Assembly (NCBI GenBank): GCA_938037185.1
Contig: CALHQK010000091.1
Location: 1-14,518 of the forward strand
Direction: 5' to 3'
From: an uncultured Riemerella sp.
GTDB taxonomy: Bacteria > Bacteroidota > Bacteroidia > Flavobacteriales > Weeksellaceae
Length of the DNA: 14,518 nucleotides
The notes under the pieces were generated by a model. The model was not told the origin of the DNA and did not search any database. It was given only the letters and a program-made list of their open reading frames with translations. The number at the start of each line of letters is the position of its first letter. Position 1 is the first letter of the stretch. A program made the position numbers and the translations under genes. Shown here piece after piece: positions 1 through 6,370 of this stretch.

Positions 1-809
1 GTATCCGTGATGAAAATCACATCTGGATTTCTATGCACCACACTCTCAAAAGATACGAATTCATAAGCCGTCCCAGCATCTTCATAAATATTGATACCTC
101 CTGCCTGACGAACCAAATCCGCCGCCAAAGAAGAGAAAACCCAAATCCCATTGTTAATAGAAGAAAGTATCATCACTTTTTTCTTTTCGTTTTCAGGTTT
201 AACTACGAATGTTTTTTTAGCCTCGGCAAGTTTGGATTTCATTCCTTCTACTACTTCCTTCGCCTTTTCATTTACATTAAAGATTTTTCCCAGCATATAG
301 AAATCCTCATATACAGTTTCTATCGTAGCGTTTGGATTCTGGATAGTTTTTGGTGTAAATGGAGCTATTCCCTGAGCCAAAAGCTCCTCTGGCGAACCCG
401 TAGATTCTGAACTAAGGTCTCCATCACTAGACACAAAATCTGGCTCTCTGAGAAGGAAAGCCTCTTTGGTCATTTTAAAACTATGTCCTATGAATTTATA
501 TTCATCCGGAACTTTCTCATATTCCTTTTCAAACTGCTTAGAAACAGGGCCTTCCGTAGTTCCCACCACTATTCTGTCTCCCAGACCTAAAGCCAAAAGC
601 ATCTCTGTCATATGCGGCGTAAAAAGAGCCGCACGCTGTGGCGGTGTAGTGATGGTTACTTTCAAATCCCTAGTCCCATCGTGATAGATATATTCTACTT
701 TTTCCATTTTCGGAGCGTTAGTTTGCGTCTTATTACTCCCTGATTCTTTCTTCCCCGAGCAAGAGACAGCGAGTAGCCCCAATGCTATTGAATACCAGAT
801 TTTATTCAT
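1..809 (-). CDS. Periplasmic solute-binding lipoprotein of an iron-siderophore/cobalamin-type ABC transporter (3' end cut by window edge)
   Basis: An uninterrupted minus-strand frame begins with ATG at 809 and runs off the left edge, giving about 269 residues. The N-terminus (MNKIWYSIALGLLAVSCSGK) is a lipoprotein signal with the lipidated cysteine at residue 17, followed by a Ser/Gly/Lys-rich tether. The rest resembles the Periplasmic_BP_2 (BtuF/FepB/FhuD-like) fold: a first-lobe segment LFTPHMTEMLLALGLGDRIV, then VVGTTEGPVS, a long inter-lobe helix around KIFNVNEKAKEVVEGM, and a second lobe starting KKVMILSSINNGIWVF. Such proteins capture a metal chelate or corrinoid and deliver it to an inner-membrane permease; that is family knowledge and the ligand is unknown. 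The start lies 15 bases after the methyltransferase stop, so the two are probably cotranscribed. Permease and ATPase genes may follow outside the window. Confidence 0.8.
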   Translation of the reverse strand, partial: MNKIWYSIALGLLAVSCSGKKESGSNKTQTNAPKMEKVEYIYHDGTRDLKVTITTPPQRAALFTPHMTEMLLALGLGDRIVVGTTEGPVSKQFEKEYEKVPDEYKFIGHSFKMTKEAFLLREPDFVSSDGDLSSESTGSPEELLAQGIAPFTPKTIQNPNATIETVYEDFYMLGKIFNVNEKAKEVVEGMKSKLAEAKKTFVVKPENEKKKVMILSSINNGIWVFSSLAADLVRQAGGINIYEDAGTAYEFVSFESVVHRNPDVIFITD

Positions 810-824
810 ATTTTATAAGTTTAA

Positions 825-1568
825 TTATTTAACTGCTATAATTCTAAACATCGGTGCGTAAGCATTGATTTCCTGATGTTCCTTGTCATAGACCTCATCA
901 TTGATATTATAATCAAAAGCCATTTTAGAAAACCCTAAATCCAAAAGACAATTAACATCCCAGGCAGGTCTTCTCTCCTTGGAAAGCGGAAGCGTTTTTG
1001 CGATGTTCTCCATTCGCGCTTCCATTCCATCTGGCAGGACTTCTTGGAGATTCTTGTCTGGGTGTTCTTCATGGTATTTATGTAGATTTTCATCAAAAAG
1101 ATAAGAATACCAGTTGGAATCAAAATTTATCATTTTTCCTCCTTTTTTCAGTACTCTTTTCCATTCTTTGTAAGCATCTTTTGGGTGAGGAAGATTCCAA
1201 GTCACATTTCTAGTGACAATCACATCAAATGTATCATCCTCAAAAGGCAGTTGTTGCGCATCCAACAACTGGAAATTCACCTTCGCTCCGAATTTCTTCG
1301 CATTCTGTGTTGCTTGTTCTATCATCCCTTTGCTGGAATCTACTGCAGACACTTCAAAATTCGGATTTCTTCCCAGCAGCACCGCGAACATCCCAGGCCC
1401 TGTTCCGATGTCTAATATCTTCAAATTCTGGTTCTTATCAATATCTCCATAGAGAATATTTTCCCAGTTTTGGGCATTATCTCCATAAAGCTCCTGCAAT
1501 GTAGAATCGCTGTATGTTTTGGAGCGTTCTGTCCAGTAATCTCTGATCATTTCGCTTATTTCACTCAT
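825..1568 (-). CDS. Class I SAM-dependent methyltransferase, transporter-linked
   Basis: This 247-residue protein has a clear Rossmann methyltransferase core: motif I ILDIGTGPG at 51-59, an acidic residue after strand 2 (D77 in VSAVDSS), the post-II motif LDAQQLPFEDDTFDVIV at 102-118, and RVLKKGG after helix D at about 138-144. RNVTWNLPHP at 120-129 sits where UbiE/Methyltransf_11 proteins place substrate-facing residues. The C-terminal 90 residues form a small-molecule cap. The substrate cannot be read from the sequence. The binding-protein lipoprotein starts 15 bases downstream, suggesting that it acts on the transported metal complex, cofactor or metallophore; this is inference. It could instead be an unrelated small-molecule methylase. 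No ubiquinone/menaquinone genes are adjacent, which argues against calling it UbiE/MenG. Confidence 0.85.
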   Translation of the reverse strand: MSEISEMIRDYWTERSKTYSDSTLQELYGDNAQNWENILYGDIDKNQNLKILDIGTGPGMFAVLLGRNPNFEVSAVDSSKGMIEQATQNAKKFGAKVNFQLLDAQQLPFEDDTFDVIVTRNVTWNLPHPKDAYKEWKRVLKKGGKMINFDSNWYSYLFDENLHKYHEEHPDKNLQEVLPDGMEARMENIAKTLPLSKERRPAWDVNCLLDLGFSKMAFDYNINDEVYDKEHQEINAYAPMFRIIAVK

Positions 1569-1606
1569 CTTCTTTTATTTAGTGTTAAAAAAGTGCAATT
1601 TGTTAG

Positions 1607-1614
1607 CAAAATTA
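1607..1614 (-). promoter_or_regulatory. Candidate -7 box for the methyltransferase operon
   Basis: On the minus strand this reads TAATTTTG, a full match to the Bacteroidota -7 consensus TAnnTTTG, 38 bases before the methyltransferase ATG. The nearest upstream TTG (1630-1632) is only 15 bases away rather than about 19, so the -33 part is weak. Confidence 0.4.
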
Positions 1615-1695
1615 ATAATAAAAATTATACAACGATGATTTCAAATACTGATATTTATCACAAAGTTTTATAAAAATACATGTTCATAAAATAAA

Positions 1696-1727
1696 AATTC
1701 CTCTCAGCTTTTCGGCTAAGAGGAATT
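1696..1727 (-). terminator. Rho-independent terminator of tsf
   Basis: A stem with 9-bp outer arms (AATTCCTCT / AGAGGAATT), one C-A mismatch and three further pairs closes a 6-base loop. On the minus strand it is followed by a T-rich tract (TTTTTATTTTA). It begins 22 bases after the tsf stop and separates tsf from the methyltransferase operon. Confidence 0.85.
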
Positions 1728-1748
1728 GGGTAAAATTTATAATTTTAA

Positions 1749-2717
1749 TTAAAGAGAAACTCTTATGAATCTTACTACTTCAAGGTCTGGATTTACAGAT
1801 TTCACATATTGAGAAACCTTCATATCTCCATCTTTAATGTAGTTTTGGTCAAGCAATGCTTTCTCTTGGTCTAGAGAAGTGTTATCGCTGATGAATCTCT
1901 GAACTTTACCAGGTAAGATTTTGTCCCAGATTTGTTCTGGCTTACCTTCAGCTTTCAATTCAGCTTTTGCATCTTCTTCCGCTTGTTTTAGAACTTGCTC
2001 TGTCAATTGTGCATAAGAAACATATTTAGGAACATTTTTCAATGGTTTTCCAAGTCTTACAAGCTCCTCGTTATCTTTCTCGATTGCCGCAATTCTTGCA
2101 TCTGTTTCTGCTGCTATAAACTCAGGAGAAAAATCTTTGTAAGAAAGAACTTCTGGGCTCATAGATGCTACCTGCATACTGATGTTTCTCGCTACTTCTG
2201 CTGCTCCGTCTACTTTAGCAGACAATGCTGTGATAGCTGCGATTTTGTTTCCTGCGTGGATATAAGCTGCCAAGAAAGGTCCTTCGATTCTTTCAAATGC
2301 ACCGATTTCTATTTTCTCTCCGATAACTCCTGTTTGCTCGATTAGTTTTTCAGCAACTGTAATTCCGTGGAAATCAGAAGCCAAGAACTCTTCTTTAGAA
2401 GCGTAGTTCATTGCTTGTTCTGCTAATTCGTAAGCCAATTCTACGAAAGCATCGTTTTTAGCAACGAAGTCCGTTTCGCAGTTTAGAGAGATGATAGCAC
2501 CTAGTGTGTTATCCTCGTTTACTCTTGCGATTACAGCACCTTCAGTAGATTCTCTATCTGCTCTATTTGCTGCGATTTTTTGTCCTTTTTTTCTAAGGAT
2601 TTCGATGGCTTTTTCAAAATCTCCTTCAGCTTCTACCAAAGCTTTTTTGCAGTCCATCATCCCTGCACCTGTTGTGTTTCTTAGTTTAGCTACATCTGCT
2701 GCTACTGGTGTATACAT
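1749..2717 (-). CDS. tsf: Translation elongation factor Ts
   Basis: EF-Ts is the nucleotide exchange factor that reloads EF-Tu with GTP in the cytoplasm. The protein has 322 residues. Its N-terminal UBA-like domain (about 1-48, with KLRNTTGAGMMDCKKAL) precedes the signature TDFVAKN at 82-88, whose Asp-Phe insert into the EF-Tu nucleotide site, and then the dimerisation domains. It is longer than the 283-residue E. coli protein, with an inserted segment in the C-terminal half (about 190-255); I believe this longer form is normal in flavobacteria. The frame is open upstream to a TTG at 2768, but the family start MYTPVAADVAKLR at 2717 is clearly right. No rpsB lies upstream: the next gene is divergent, so tsf appears to be transcribed alone. 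Confidence 0.97.
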   Translation of the reverse strand: MYTPVAADVAKLRNTTGAGMMDCKKALVEAEGDFEKAIEILRKKGQKIAANRADRESTEGAVIARVNEDNTLGAIISLNCETDFVAKNDAFVELAYELAEQAMNYASKEEFLASDFHGITVAEKLIEQTGVIGEKIEIGAFERIEGPFLAAYIHAGNKIAAITALSAKVDGAAEVARNISMQVASMSPEVLSYKDFSPEFIAAETDARIAAIEKDNEELVRLGKPLKNVPKYVSYAQLTEQVLKQAEEDAKAELKAEGKPEQIWDKILPGKVQRFISDNTSLDQEKALLDQNYIKDGDMKVSQYVKSVNPDLEVVRFIRVSL

Positions 2718-2734
2718 AATTATAATATTTTTTA

Positions 2735-2742
2735 TATTTTTG
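2735..2742 (+). promoter_or_regulatory. Candidate -7 box for the secreted-protein gene
   Basis: TATTTTTG matches TAnnTTTG and ends 38 bases before the ATG at 2781. No convincing TTG lies at the expected upstream distance. The tract is AT-rich, so a chance match is possible. Confidence 0.35.
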
Positions 2743-2757
2743 TAGATAATTAGTTGG

Positions 2758-2765
2758 CAAAGATA
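2758..2765 (-). promoter_or_regulatory. Candidate -7 box for tsf
   Basis: On the minus strand this reads TATCTTTG, a full TAnnTTTG match ending 40 bases before the tsf ATG. Transcription would start near 2751. The -33 position holds only a T-run, not a clean TTG. Confidence 0.55.
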
Positions 2766-2780
2766 CAAATTTTTATAAAG

Positions 2781-3338
2781 ATGAAAAAAACGATTTTACT
2801 TCTTTTAGTTTTTTCTGCGATTAAAATTTTTGCTCAGTCAAAATATACCATAGAGCAAGTGGAAAAATCCAATGATACAAAAGTATTAGCAAATTTCATT
2901 GTTAATAATCCTAATCACCCAAAAACACCAGAGCTAAAAAAGAGAATGGCTCAGCTTGTTGCAGTAAATCATAGCACTGATGAGACTAGTAAAAGTCACG
3001 CTTCTGCTTCTAAAACAACACAAAATTACACAACGAAGCATAGTAAAAAACACGATAAAAAGAAGCATGAGGAGACAGCCGAGATACTCAATCATTTACT
3101 GAATGACAGTTCCAAAAGTAATAGTGTTCTTGTTGCGATTAAAAATCAATCCAAGTGCAATATTTCTGTTAATCTTAAAGGTAAAAAAGCCTATGTGCTG
3201 AATATTCCGGCCAATTCTACGGGAAGAATACTTGTAGATAAAGGAACTTATAAAATCTCTTCTTTAATCTGCAATGCGCCGTTTCATACCGAAAAGCACA
3301 TACAAAGCGGTATCCAAATGACACTTAATTCAAAATAA
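2781..3338 (+). CDS. Secreted protein of unknown function (resembles flavobacterial DUF6759 proteins)
   Basis: A 185-residue protein starting MKKTILLLLVFSAIKIFAQS, a textbook signal peptide with likely cleavage around Ala18-Gln19. A short predicted helical part (about 21-62, including NNPNHPKTPELKKRM) is followed by a low-complexity Ser/Thr/Lys/His linker (about 63-98, with KHSKKHDKKKHEE). A beta-rich C-terminal domain (about 114-185) carries the only two cysteines, C126 and C164, which could form a disulfide in the periplasm. The pattern of NNP..P..ELKKR and a terminal domain with KCN..V...GKK...L.IPA reminds me of DUF6759 proteins of Chryseobacterium relatives; this is from memory and no function is known to me. 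The start at 2781 is preferred over an upstream TTG at 2754 because it opens the signal peptide. It is divergent from tsf, 63 bases away. Confidence 0.8.
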   Translation: MKKTILLLLVFSAIKIFAQSKYTIEQVEKSNDTKVLANFIVNNPNHPKTPELKKRMAQLVAVNHSTDETSKSHASASKTTQNYTTKHSKKHDKKKHEETAEILNHLLNDSSKSNSVLVAIKNQSKCNISVNLKGKKAYVLNIPANSTGRILVDKGTYKISSLICNAPFHTEKHIQSGIQMTLNSK

Positions 3339-3341
3339 AAT

Positions 3342-3373
3342 AAAAACAGAGCTAAATTCTTAGCTCTGTTTTT
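3342..3373. terminator. Bidirectional terminator between the secreted-protein gene and accA
   Basis: A perfect 14-bp stem (AAAAACAGAGCTAA with its complement) closes a 4-base loop. A-runs on one side and T-runs on the other make it an intrinsic terminator in both directions. It sits between two convergent genes, 3 bases after one stop and 4 bases after the other. Confidence 0.93.
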
Positions 3374-3377
3374 GTTT

Positions 3378-4334
3378 TTATCCTTTGTATTGCCCCATTT
3401 CTACAAATTTCTCTTGTCTTTGGGCAGCCAGTTCTTCTCCTGTAAATCCTTTGTAAGCCTTGATGCTTTTTAGAATAGTATCTTTAACACTAGCAAACGC
3501 TTCAGCTGGTTCATAGTGCGCTCCACCAAGAGGCTCTGCAATAATGCCGTCTATTAACTTTTCTTTCAGCATATCTTGCGCTGTAAGTTTCAGCGTATCG
3601 GCAGCAGTTTCTTTATATTCCCAACTTCTCCAAAGAATAGAAGAACATGACTCTGGCGAAATCACTGAATACCAAGTGTTTTCCATCATATAAACCTTAT
3701 TCCCTACACCTATTCCCAAAGCTCCTCCACTAGCCCCCTCTCCAATAACGATAGCGATTACAGGAACTTTCAGAAGGCTCATTTCAAAAATATTTCTTGC
3801 AATAGCCTCGCCTTGCCCTCTTTCCTCAGCCTCAAGACCAGGATAAGCACCAGGAGTGTCTATCAGAGTCACGATAGGCATATTAAATTTCTCCGCCAAC
3901 TTCATCAACCTCAATGCTTTACGGTATCCATCAGGATTAGACATCCCGAATCTTCTGTATTGTCTTTCCTTCGTAGTTCTTCCTTTTTGTGTTCCGATAA
4001 CCATCACGCTTTGACCATTTATTTTTATCATCGCTCCTATCATCGCTGGGTCATCCGCGAAGCATCTATCGCCATGAAGCTCAACAACACTGCCCTCATC
4101 CGCTATTCCGTGGATATAGTCTAGTGTATAAGGTCTGTCTGGGTGGCGAGAAAGCTGCACCCTCTGCCATGGCGTAAGGTTGCCATAGATTTTTTTCTTA
4201 GTCTTGATGATTTTTTCTTCTATTTGTTTGCAAGTCGCTGAAACATCCACTCCACTTTCTTCGCCTACAATAGCGCATTTCTCATATTGTTCCATCAACT
4301 CTTTTATCGGTTGTTCAAAATCTAAAAATTCCAT
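3378..4334 (-). CDS. accA: Acetyl-CoA carboxylase carboxyltransferase subunit alpha
   Basis: AccA pairs with AccD to move the carboxyl group from carboxybiotin (on AccB) to acetyl-CoA, making malonyl-CoA, the first committed step of fatty acid synthesis in the cytosol. The 318-residue length is typical. Family blocks are intact: VVELHGDRCFADDPAMIG, RRFGMSNPDGYRKALRLM, the crotonase-like oxyanion segment TLIDTPGAYPGLEAEERGQG, IGEGASGGALGIGVGNKVYM and SVISPESCSSILW. An N-terminal helical region (about 1-60) is also family-typical. The frame opens at a TTG (4349), but the ATG at 4334 giving MEFLDFEQPIKEL is the conserved start. It follows gltX by 55 bases but has its own strong promoter. Confidence 0.97.
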   Translation of the reverse strand: MEFLDFEQPIKELMEQYEKCAIVGEESGVDVSATCKQIEEKIIKTKKKIYGNLTPWQRVQLSRHPDRPYTLDYIHGIADEGSVVELHGDRCFADDPAMIGAMIKINGQSVMVIGTQKGRTTKERQYRRFGMSNPDGYRKALRLMKLAEKFNMPIVTLIDTPGAYPGLEAEERGQGEAIARNIFEMSLLKVPVIAIVIGEGASGGALGIGVGNKVYMMENTWYSVISPESCSSILWRSWEYKETAADTLKLTAQDMLKEKLIDGIIAEPLGGAHYEPAEAFASVKDTILKSIKAYKGFTGEELAAQRQEKFVEMGQYKG

Positions 4335-4357
4335 AGATAACTTATTCAATTTTGGGA

Positions 4358-4387
4358 CAAATTTAGTAAAATATTCATTGATAACAA
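4358..4387 (-). promoter_or_regulatory. accA promoter, -33 TTG and -7 TAAATTTG
   Basis: On the minus strand TTG (4385-4387) is followed by exactly 19 bases and then TAAATTTG (4358-4365), the ideal Bacteroidota promoter layout TTG-N19-TAnnTTTG. The -7 box ends 23 bases before the accA ATG. The spacer spans the last bases of gltX, so accA can be transcribed independently of it. Confidence 0.7.
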
Positions 4388-4389
4388 TT

Positions 4390-5901
4390 TTAGAAATTCT
4401 TTTTCAGAGCTTCATCTATTCTGTGCAGACTTTCATCTTTACCCAGAATTTCTAAAATATCAGGGACATCAGGGCCTTTCAGTTCCCCCACTAAACAAAG
4501 TCGGAGCGGCATCATTACCCGTCCCATTCCAAGTTCTTTGCTTTCGGCAAAATGATGTATGGCCTCTTTTAGAGTTTCTGCTTTAAAATCAGCCTCTTTC
4601 AAAGCCTCCGCAAGATTTCTGATAATATCCGAAGTGTCTTCTTTCCATGCTTTTTTTACGGCTTTTTCATCGTAGGAGAGGGGAGTTTCAAAGAAGAATT
4701 TGCCATCATGGTAAATATCTTTCACGAAAGATGCTCTTTCTTTCATTAATGAAACAATTTTTTCTAATTTTTCTTCGGAAAGGTTGGCTTTTTTTACTTC
4801 TTCTATTTGTTTGAGAAGCGCTACCAGTTCGGCATTGCTTTTCTTTTGAAGATACTGATGGTTGAACCACTCAGCCTTTTCTTTACTGAATCTTGCCCCT
4901 GCTTTATGCACTTTGTAAAGGTCAAATTCCTGAGCCATTTCCTCTAAACTGAGTATTTCTCTGTCCTCCGCAGGTGACCAGCCAAGCAGTGCCAAGAAAT
5001 TCACAAACGCTTCTGGAAAATAGCCCTCTTCGCGATAGCCTTTGTAGGTTTCGCCTGAGGCTTTGTCATGAAAATTAAGCGGAAACACAGGAAAACCAAA
5101 TTTTGCTCCATCTCTCTTACTGAGTTTCCCTTTGCCTTCAGGTTTTAGGATAAGGGAAAGGTGGGCAAACTGTGGTGCTTCCCAGCCCATAGCCTCGTAG
5201 AGAAGGACATGCAGCCCCATAGATGGCAGCCATTCTTCCCCGCGGATGACATGGGAGATTTTCATCTCGTGGTCATCTATAATGTTGGCAAAATGATAGG
5301 TAGGCATTCCATCATTTTTAACTAAAACTTTATCATCCAAAGTATTGGTATTGACAGAAAATTCTCCTCGGATAATGTCTTCTAGGTGAAGTGTTCTATC
5401 CAGCGGCATTTTGAACCTTACCACATAGGGCGTTTTCTCGTCTAAAAGCCTCTGCACCTCATCGGCAGGGAGAGATAGGGAGTTTCTTAGTCTGTTTCGA
5501 GTTTGGTAATTGTATGCGAAAACTTCGCCTTTTGCTTCATACTCTTTGCGGATTTTATCCAATTCTTCGGCAGTATCGAATGCGATGTAAGCATAGTCTG
5601 TTTCCAGTATTTTTCGGGTATATTTATCATAGACGGCTCTTCGCTCAGACTGGCGGTAGGGAGCGTAAGGCCCCCCGTGTTTAGGGCTTTCATCAGGGAT
5701 GATGCCGCACCATTCTAAAGCCTCCATGATGTAGTCTTCTGCCCCTTCCACAAAACGGGCGGTATCTGTATCTTCTATTCTTAGGACAAACTCGCCGCCT
5801 TGGTTTTTGGCAAATAAATAATCATATAATGCCGTTCTGACACCTCCTAAATGCAGTGCCCCCGTAGGACTCGGAGCAAAACGCACTCTTACTTTTTCCA
5901 T
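4390..5901 (-). CDS. gltX: Glutamyl-tRNA synthetase
   Basis: This class I synthetase charges tRNA-Glu with glutamate. The 503-residue protein starts MEKVRVRFAPSPTGALHLGG; HLGG at 17-20 is the GluRS form of the HIGH motif, and KLSKR at 259-263 is the KMSKS loop. FVLRIEDTDTAR at 38-49 and the tRNA/ATP-site stretch ISHVIRGEEWLPS follow the family closely. The C-terminal 180 residues are the helical anticodon-binding domain. The segment where E. coli GluRS carries its zinc-binding cysteines (around 98-125) reads AYIAFDTAEEL here with no cysteine, so no zinc knuckle is present. The ATG at 5901 is chosen over an upstream TTG at 5907. GluRS rather than GlnRS is supported by the GALHLGG and KLSKRDGA forms. 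Confidence 0.97.
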   Translation of the reverse strand: MEKVRVRFAPSPTGALHLGGVRTALYDYLFAKNQGGEFVLRIEDTDTARFVEGAEDYIMEALEWCGIIPDESPKHGGPYAPYRQSERRAVYDKYTRKILETDYAYIAFDTAEELDKIRKEYEAKGEVFAYNYQTRNRLRNSLSLPADEVQRLLDEKTPYVVRFKMPLDRTLHLEDIIRGEFSVNTNTLDDKVLVKNDGMPTYHFANIIDDHEMKISHVIRGEEWLPSMGLHVLLYEAMGWEAPQFAHLSLILKPEGKGKLSKRDGAKFGFPVFPLNFHDKASGETYKGYREEGYFPEAFVNFLALLGWSPAEDREILSLEEMAQEFDLYKVHKAGARFSKEKAEWFNHQYLQKKSNAELVALLKQIEEVKKANLSEEKLEKIVSLMKERASFVKDIYHDGKFFFETPLSYDEKAVKKAWKEDTSDIIRNLAEALKEADFKAETLKEAIHHFAESKELGMGRVMMPLRLCLVGELKGPDVPDILEILGKDESLHRIDEALKKNF

Positions 5902-5918
5902 AATCAAATTTTATAGTG

Positions 5919-5926
5919 CAAAAATA
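5919..5926 (-). promoter_or_regulatory. Candidate -7 box for gltX
   Basis: On the minus strand this reads TATTTTTG (TAnnTTTG match), ending 17 bases before the gltX ATG, which predicts a leader of about ten bases. There is no clear TTG at the expected -33 distance. Confidence 0.45.
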
Positions 5927-5989
5927 TTGTTTTTTTATTAAATAAGATAATGAATCGGGTAGGAGGGATAATATTAGGGATAATTCAAA

Positions 5990-6204
5990 CCCCTTTGACC
6001 CCTTCGGAAGTAGTAGATACCCATTAAGTCAGTACCCCCTAACCCCTAACTTAGTACCCTTCAACCCGTTCGGAAGTGGTAGATGACCCTTAATTTAGTA
6101 CCCCTTGACCCGTTCAGAAGGGGTGGATACCCATTAAGTTAGCTGCCTCTACCCCCTTATTTAGTACCCTTCGACCCGTTCAGAGGGGGGCAGTAACTAT
6201 TTAA
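5990..6204. repeat. Two tandem copies of a ~110-base C-rich composite repeat
   Basis: Copy A (5990-6100) and copy B (6101-about 6204) align along their length. Each consists of a long unit, a short unit and a long unit. Long units are at 5990-6034, 6057-6100, 6101-6144 and 6167-6204, sharing ACCCsTTC(G/A)GA(A/G)G, GATACCCATTAAG and TTAGTA blocks. Short units are at 6035-6056 and 6151-6166, of the form CCCCCT..TTAGTA. The block has no ORF in any frame, is much richer in C (G on the other strand) than its AT-rich flanks, and lies between divergent gltX and clpB. The rest of this 469-base gap holds the gltX promoter at one end and the clpB upstream region at the other. Its origin is not clear: decayed duplication, mobile-repeat remnant or structural element. 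Confidence 0.8.
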
Positions 6205-6251
6205 TGTATAAGAAGCGATAATTAAAGAAAAGAGAAAAGAATATAAAATCA

Positions 6252-6310
6252 GGAAATTTTGTCTTATTCAAGACATCGTTTTTAAATCATTTTCGGAAAT
6301 TTTGTCCTAT
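6252..6310 (+). promoter_or_regulatory. Direct repeat pair upstream of clpB, possible operator or promoter region
   Basis: GGAAATTTTGTCTTAT (6252-6267) recurs as GGAAATTTTGTCCTAT (6295-6310), 15 of 16 bases identical, with starts 43 bases apart (about four helical turns). The first copy overlaps a small inverted repeat, GTCTT-ATTC-AAGAC (6261-6274). The second runs into TATTTTG, one base short of TAnnTTTG, and ends 60 bases before the clpB ATG. Such an arrangement suits a regulator binding two sites, perhaps for heat-shock control; the sequence alone does not prove it. Confidence 0.45.
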
Positions 6311-6370
6311 TTTGTGTAATAGAATGGTTTTTGCAATTTAAATTTCAGATAACTTTTAAAATAAAGAATT

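Noticed and set aside
33..410. 125-residue plus-strand ORF at the left edge
   Set aside because: The minus strand here carries the binding-protein lipoprotein; the plus-strand product has no domain and an aromatic-rich composition.
4335..4349. Upstream TTG start for accA (and similar TTG starts for tsf and gltX)
   Set aside because: The ATG starts match the conserved N-termini of these families, and the extra residues would be non-homologous.
5990..6204. CRISPR array
   Set aside because: The repeats are diverged, of two lengths and directly abutting, with no unique spacers and no cas genes nearby.
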